Shown in pieces: positions 58,051-64,000 of a stretch of DNA of 64,000 nucleotides (positions are counted from its first letter, which is position 1; each line of letters opens with the position of its first letter). Position numbers and translations under genes: made by a program. Source of the DNA: Stratiolaelaps scimitus (taxonomy: Eukaryota; Arthropoda; Arachnida; Mesostigmata; Laelapidae). The stretch is taken from contig JABWDB010000007.1 of assembly GCA_019614645.1 (NCBI GenBank), positions 8,693,501 to 8,757,500 of the forward strand, written 5' to 3'. The notes below the pieces were generated by a model. That model was not told where the DNA came from. It was given only the letters and a program-made list of their open reading frames with translations, and did not search any database.

Positions 58051-60059
58051 GGTCGAAATGAAAAGCGCATGCAAATAGAGCAGTGTAGAAGCACTTCACG
58101 CAGAACTTATGTCATACAGATTATTTGGTCCTACTAGGATAATTTTCAACTCTTTTTAATGTTAAAATTCTGGTGGTTTTTTTTGCATCAAAATCATGAT
58201 ACCTTAGCTGTAAATATAGCGCAACCCACTATCATATATACTACTGAGCTATATTATTGTTTATACTTCTTTTTTAATTCGTATTTTACTATTTGCATAT
58301 ACTACACTCTATTGAAGACAAATATAAGACAACCTAGTGCAAACGTCGACATTATCGTGGAAGACAGCGGTCACTGACACCGCAAGAACCCTTTCAGTGT
58401 TTGTTTACACATCTAGGGCCGCTCATATTGTTCGATCGAGTTCCTATTTCTTTCATCCATGAACGTATGGTAGAATCAACCTGAATCGCCGTAAGAAAAT
58501 ATAACTAAGCAAAGCAATCCAATGAATTAGCGTTTTTATATACATTCGAACGAAGATGCATCAACAACAATTGCAACTGCTTCAAGGCGGCAATCTTGTT
58601 GAAGACTCCCCCGAAAGTGATTAAACACCACTGACGCAATCAACTTCCTCACTACCACAGTCAACTGCCCGATTCATACTTTCATACGTTCTCATTATAA
58701 TTCTCACCATAATGATGTGAGCAGCGTTCTTATGTTCGATTGAACGACAAAAAGAAATTCGGGGCTCTTCTGTGCTCTTTAGTTGCTCTTAGCTCGACAA
58801 TTAGCCTCTTTTATCATTGTCCCATTCTTCCCGCCGCTGTCGCACCCGTGATGGCTGGATGCCTGGCGACTATGAAGCATAGCCGCTTCTACTAAGTGAA
58901 TTCCAATCCACCAGAAAACAGGGCGGGAACGGCCGCGTACAGCATGAGAAATGTATGTCCCCACTCTCCAAAGTGAATGAGAGGTGGTGGACCCCTCCGG
59001 TAAGCCAACCAGGACGTTTCCCACCAACGAAGGTTGGGCTAGATTGCTCAACTTGATAACGATATCGTTTGATGATTATCATTATGATATGACTCGAAAA
59101 GTTAATTAAGACCTTTTTCGTTCATTAATCTTCCGAATTGAGATGGGAGAGCCGTCCCGGTGCCCTGCAGAGCCATCACAGAAGACTGTCGAGCCACTCA
59201 GCTCCAAATGTTCGAAGATCCAATCTGATTCCAGCAGCCGATACGGGCTATCGGCCAGCTGCCGGGCTAGCATTATGCGTCGTATGTCTGTCATCATCTA
59301 TTATCTGGCGAACGTTGTGACGCTGCACACGTGTCGCACTCGTTCGTTAGCAACAACCACGAGGTCATGAACTTGATAAGCTCACGAAATGTACGGTGTA
59401 GTATGCATGCGATAGTTTTGTGAATGCACGAATATAGTAGGCCCGTAGGCATGCACAAATATAGCGATTCGTTTGCAACTGGCTCCCAGCTATTCTCCCA
59501 TTCGACCTTTCTCCACACTTATCCGTATGTCATCACTGCAGGAAATGTCGGGAAGACAAATCCACACCTCCCTGAGGCCTCAGTTGGAAATACCTCACTG
59601 CGGTCTATTCGTCCAACCCATATACCTAGGTGCCGGCTACGTTGCGGTCGTAGCGATTAAGGGGATCTCGTACCGGTGATGACGGAACTGCAGGGATCAT
59701 TACCTTCGCTACTATATTTTTGAATATCTCCAACTGAGGATGAACTTGTTTTTTTGGTGAGAAGCCATCTTGACAGCAAGTGACTACTAGAGACAAGCTT
59801 CGCATCACTCCGGCCACAAGGGACTGGCAACGGCGTGACGTGAAGTGCATGTCCGGCAGCAGATGGACTAGAATCTTCGAAGGTGTGCATTACTAACATC
59901 AGCAATTTATATTCATAGAACTTGTAGAGACGTTGCTAATGACGTAATAACCTGCGTCAGTGCAGGATGACATATCTGAACATATAGGGCAAGAGCAAGC
60001 AAGCCATAACTGCGATTTCATAACTTGTAGATTTAATTTATGTTTATCAAACTGCGAAA
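58051..60059. other. Non-coding stretch, nothing recognised
   Basis: Short overlapping frames between 58779 and 59905 on both strands. No motif supports any of them. Confidence 0.45.
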
Positions 60060-60530
60060 CGAACCTGTCACAGCAGGATCTCCTTCTTTAAGATTTATAG
60101 AGCATTATTTGAACCCCAGATTGTATACGCTATCTCATGGGGATCAACCGTCACGAACATCTGACTAGGTGGTTCATTGTTCGCCACGGCATACTTCAGT
60201 TGAGTTCAGTTTTACACAAAAATTGTTTAAAATAGTAGAGGAGATCCCCGTCTACGAGGTAACGCTTTTAATGTTTAAACAGTCTAAGGGTCTTAGTGAA
60301 CTTGACTTCGTCATTACTGTCTGAAGCTTGATGCACGTGGTCCACGCTTCGTCCTGGCCAATTGTTAAATGACTTAGTGAGAATCATACAGTTCCCACAT
60401 AATTCAAGTGTTCGCCTTGTAAACGTGTGGAACAATATTCCAAACGATATGAAAAATCACTTGTCTTTCAATCAATTCCAACATAAACTCCTCCTCTAAA
60501 TTCTTCCTCGAAACTAAAAATTTAGTGACT
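60060..60530 (+). pseudogene. 3' fragment of a CR1/Jockey-like LINE
   Basis: Plus-strand translation near 60418-60500 reads VNVWNNIPNDMKNHLSFNQF followed by QHKLL and a stop. This is the typical C-terminal end of CR1/Jockey-type reverse transcriptases (a VxxWNxLP block followed by a basic tail). The same block occurs in minus orientation at about 62490-62420. Upstream sequence from 60060 is too decayed to read with confidence. Confidence 0.65.
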
Positions 60531-60829
60531 CAATCAACTATGAACTGAGATTGCTGAAGTCAGTAGCTTGTTTGTGTCCCCATAGTAAGATAACCAGTTC
60601 TCAACTGAGGTTCTATTAAGGACGAGAGTATGACACTAATTATATATATGTATGTGATGTATCATATGATAATATAGTTCATTTTAATAATAATATATAT
60701 ATATATATATGGCTCCCACGCGCTATTTACTGCTATACATTTTGCAAAGCGATGCCCGAGGAGAGAGGGGTACAAAGATTATGCCCCATGTTATCTGCGT
60801 GGCGCCATTCCTTTCACCATCCCCGCCCC
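60531..60829. other. AT-rich spacer
   Basis: (TA)n at 60693-60710. Confidence 0.55.
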
Positions 60830-61680
60830 TAAAAACGGGTGCTATTTGCTGATCGAATTGTTTCCTCTCTGGCAGCGCAGGGGTTGAGGACGATGGCGAA
60901 CCCGTGGATTTAGAATATCTATTTATCTATCTATCTACGGGAACGGTTGGGTGGATTCTTCGACTCCCTTCGACCACTGCCTAATCTGCGACAACTTGAC
61001 GCACTCGGCAGATTCTCTTCGATTGAGCCACGTGTCTGAGATTGAAGGAAGGCAGAGGTACTGAAGAGGAATAAAGCCGGCAGATTCTCAGTTAGACGTA
61101 ACGAACAGTCGCGATGTGGTGGCGGTAGTGGTGGGCGGTCCTGGACAACGGGATAGTGAGTGTACAGACAGGCCAGTGCCAGAGTACAACAGAAACACAT
61201 TCTCCCGTTCTCCCACATACTCCACATCCAGCCCCGTTTTCAGGCCATTCGAAGGAAGAAGCCAAGATGGATGAATGGAGCTGGCCGTTCCCGGCCGACC
61301 ACTGCTGCCTCTGCTTGCGCGGTGTCTCGCTGGCTGGCGAGGGGAACAAATACGCGGAGCAAAACGTCAGTTTGTCCCGAGCCGGGTTTAACTGTACCGG
61401 CAGATGCGCCCCTGTTCTCAACGGCGGCGAGTCCTATACGGTCCACTGATACAGTGCCCACCGCATCTCTCTCTCTCTATCTTTCTCTCTCAGTTCGCTC
61501 ACGCTTGCCGCAAACGTCACAGGCTGGCGTTCCTCATCAATGCACCTCTTCTACCCCGTTTCAATTTCGGCCCATACAATGGCCTCCGTTTCTTTTAGAT
61601 GGTATCGATTAACCGACCGAGACCGGACCCCCCCTCGTTCTCTTCAGCCCCATTACTCTCTTGCCTGGTACCTCAACTAA
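60830..61680. promoter_or_regulatory. GC/CpG-rich island 10
   Basis: ATCT repeats near 60918-60937 and (CT)n near 61466-61479. Contains the short ORF at 61267 listed separately. Promoter or leader-like. Confidence 0.4.
61267..61449 (+). CDS. Small ORF, 60 aa, strong start context, unknown
   Basis: ATG in GCCAAGATGG, close to the ideal animal initiation context. The peptide begins MDEWSWPFPADHCCLCLRGV and has five Cys, including CCLC and a later C..C pair near NCTGRC, and ends in TGA. The frame upstream is also open, so the start rests on context alone. It could be a first exon, a leader ORF or chance in GC-rich DNA. Confidence 0.22.
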   Translation: MDEWSWPFPADHCCLCLRGVSLAGEGNKYAEQNVSLSRAGFNCTGRCAPVLNGGESYTVH

Positions 61681-62369
61681 GATCCGAGCAGAACGAGCTG
61701 GCAGCAGCATCGAGAAATTTTAGTTCACTGTCGTGAGCAAAGTTCCACAAGATCGGGAGAGGCATTGACTGTACTGGAGGGGTTTCGGGGGATAACAAAA
61801 TGAATACTAAGAGTCAATCAGTGGTGACCAAACCAGGTAGGACTGGGAGGTGTGCTGTTGTGTATTATACATTATTATTATTATATTTATCAAGTGTCAT
61901 TTGGGAGGTGCGAGCGTGTGAATGACAATAGAGTGACACTTCTCGTCCAAGTATCAACACAACGGAAAAACAATACTTTATTCAACAAACATGTTGACGA
62001 TCGTAATTTATATTATTATCAGTACAATATTATTAGTATTATAATTTGTTTAGTAAGAGAAGAAGCCGTGATAGAAGTATATTAAATATATAAAATATGT
62101 CTCATTAAAAATATATACTAAATATTAGGCGTATTTTCAATTCGCTTAGAACGAGTTCTTGAAATACGGACTTAAAAACTCGTAATGGCCACTTTGTAAC
62201 AAACAAGATGAAACACAGAACACTGCTTGGCGAGTACGAAATGTACTGCCAAGCTGAATGCTTCTGACTTACTTAAACTACATGTATTACAACGTCCTTG
62301 ACAGAACCTCAGTTGAGGAACAACTTCACTATGGGGACACAAGCAGGTTATATACTTTCGCAATTCACA
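61681..62369. other. AT-rich non-coding stretch
   Basis: ATT/TTA repeats near 61868-61882. No exon is recognised. Confidence 0.5.
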
Positions 62370-62960
62370 GTTGGTTGACCCTCTATAATTCTAGATCCTT
62401 GAGGAATTTATTCGGCTTATGTTTGATTGTATTGATAGACAAATTATTTTGCATGTTGTTGGGTATATTGTTCCACGCGTTTACAAAGTGAACACTTATG
62501 TTGACTATGTTGACACTGAGCATGCCGTTGTAAATCAAGTACTACCTTGAGAGCATCATTCTGGATTACTTGGAACCTACTCACGACGCTCGTGAAGGTT
62601 GATCCTCCACGATATAGCGTACGCGGTCTCGATTTATGAATCGTAAAGAGGGAAATCCTGTTGTGACCCAACTGTTTTAATCTCGTAATGGAGGAAATCA
62701 GCATTTTCTGTCGATATCTTCGCTATTCCTTTCAAACCTTTCGAGAAGGTGACACCAAAGCACTGAGTCAGGGAGTCCGAAAAGTACATAACATCACCGT
62801 TCATATGCACGTGGTCACCAGTGAGACTAATCTGACACGGCGAGTTACTAAACACGAGGCAGTTAACTTTCGATATACTAATGGAACGCTTTAAGGCTCA
62901 AAAGATACCCTGTCCGCAACTGCGTCACTAACTATTGTACATATTAAGACATACACTAAT
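62370..62960 (-). pseudogene. Reverse-transcriptase fragment of a CR1/Jockey-like LINE
   Basis: Minus-strand reading across frameshifts starts with KVNCLVFSNSPC, then HVHMNGDVMYFSDSLTQCFG, VTFSKGLKGI, ITRLKQLGHNRISLF, STFTSVVSRFQVIQNDALKV. It ends with VNAWNNIPNNMQNNLSINTI (about 62490-62430). This is the region after the catalytic box of a non-LTR reverse transcriptase, in correct order. It is related to the fragment at 60060-60530 but in the opposite orientation. Confidence 0.75.
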
Positions 62961-63439
62961 ATGAAATATTATATTATGAATAATATAGAGCTCTTAACAA
63001 AGACTCCGTGTATGTAATTTCCTGTAACTAAATATATAGTAATCAACCTATTTGCATCGATAATCATGCGTTGGTACTGTTTGGCCTTGGTGTGTAGCCA
63101 TCCGATTACCATAACAGAAATACTATATTCCCTGCTATGTGCATTGCTTCTGTGTCACTCACGCTATTGTTTCACTTTTACCAAGAGCACTTCACTCTAC
63201 TACATAATGAGATCAAGCACTCCCGCGTTCTCATATTACGCATAACGTTTGCCAACCAATATCGTTGTCTAAGAAGTTTTCCTTTTTCATCGTCTGCTCT
63301 ATCGAGCGTATAGGAAGTTTAAGCCTGAGTCTCGTGGTTCTCTTCCAGTTCGTATCGTCATCGTCATCATCATTAGATGCGAGCCACTTTCAACACACTT
63401 AGACGATCTTTTGTGCCTTCGATTAGTGACTGTCTTTTT
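62961..63439. other. AT-rich non-coding stretch
   Basis: CATCGT/CATCAT triplets near 63355-63374. Nothing else. Confidence 0.5.
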
Positions 63440-64000
63440 TCGGCGTTACGCAACGGGTAGGAAGGCGGGTCGCGCAGCGGCGCGTTCATGAATGTGAGTT
63501 AGATGCTGCGGGTCGCGCGTTTCGGGGATTGCTGTATGGATAGTGCATACATATATTAAGGGACGAGGCTGCTGCCACGGGCTACGGTGGGTCACTGATA
63601 GTTCTCGGTCAGATACTCTCTCTGCCTGTTCGTCTGTCCCTGATGGACCGACGCGGATGGCACGATGACCGCTAGAACAGCCAGCGCGTCCACTCCCATC
63701 CCAGTATCCATTCGCGGCTCAACCCAAGCGTCAGCCCCCAAGGGATACCCGCGCGGCCGAGGCAACCGCCTCAGTCACCATCTTCCAGTCTCCCGTCATC
63801 GGATGGCCAGTGAAGGCACCGGCGGCCAGCCAGCCAGCCAGGGTCTGTCTATGCCCCGCTGTCCAAGAAGAGAGAGGGCTCTATTGGACAGCCCGAGACC
63901 GCAGGGAACGCTGGTTTATCTACCCAACCCCAGCAAACCACCCCCGAAGCACCCCTTCCCATTTCCATCCTCCCCGACGCGAAAGAGTGAGAGACTTGCA
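63440..64000. promoter_or_regulatory. GC/CpG-rich island 11, cut by window edge
   Basis: CpG-rich from about 63440 and continuing past the window. It holds the edge ORF at 63665. CAGC repeats lie near 63822-63840. Confidence 0.4.
63665..64000 (+). CDS. Candidate first coding exon, Pro/Ser/Arg-rich, partial at right edge
   Basis: ATG at 63665 (ACGATGA, A at -3) follows an in-frame TGA at 63641 and opens a frame of 112 codons that has no stop before the window ends. The peptide starts MTARTASASTPIPVSIRG and is Ser/Pro/Arg/Gly-rich with PNPSKPPPKHPFPFPSSP near its visible end, so it is probably disordered. No domain is recognised. GC-rich DNA favours long open frames, so this could be chance. 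Confidence 0.3.
   Translation, partial: MTARTASASTPIPVSIRGSTQASAPKGYPRGRGNRLSHHLPVSRHRMASEGTGGQPASQGLSMPRCPRRERALLDSPRPQGTLVYLPNPSKPPPKHPFPFPSSPTRKSERLA

Overview
This window looks like animal nuclear DNA, most likely from an arthropod; a mite-like chelicerate is possible but the sequence does not prove it. There are no operons and no long uninterrupted genes. Most of the 64 kb is AT-leaning non-coding sequence with (TA)n tracts, degenerate transposons of animal type (mariner transposases, CR1/Jockey-like non-LTR reverse transcriptase, tRNA-derived SINE pieces) and a few short coding-looking segments bounded by splice-like sites. No complete protein-coding gene can be assigned. Every exon call is a candidate read from frame openness, codon pattern and splice-site appearance. 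No product was recognised outside the transposons.

Layout. The left edge (787-1, minus strand) is a glycine-rich open frame of at least 262 codons. It begins at a good 3' splice site and runs off the window; it is the best host-gene candidate. About 4.6-6.2, 7.0-8.2, 13.0-15.3, 21.9-23.1, 24.3-25.6, 32.2-33.6, 41.1-43.6, 46.7-48.7, 55.1-56.3, 60.8-61.7 and 63.4-64.0 kb are GC- and CpG-rich islands. They carry (GA)n/(CT)n, (CTG)n and poly-G tracts and resemble promoter or 5'-leader regions. Between them lie AT-rich stretches with the transposon relics. Short candidate exons or small ORFs sit at 18.2-18.8, 29.5-29.8, 33.2-33.6, 35.0-35.2, 45.9-46.2, 61.3 and 63.7 kb.

Mobile DNA. The transposon relics are a mariner copy with two catalytic Asp codons still visible (8989-9440), the N-terminal part of a cecropia-like mariner (49306-49590), and a 604-bp internally deleted mariner with intact terminal inverted repeats and TA target duplications (52144-52747). 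There is also a 1.5-kb CR1/Jockey-like LINE whose catalytic box is decayed (10030-11540) and two 3' fragments of a related LINE (60060-60530 and 62370-62960). One tRNA-derived SINE family is present in two copies (36722-36830 and 53602-53726), alongside further tRNA-like fragments and two other short dispersed repeat pairs.

No new multi-gene system is visible. The most unusual items are the glycine-rich exon, a perfect 18-bp hairpin at 2577-2618, the deleted mariner, and the 303-nt GC3-rich candidate exon at 29529-29831.
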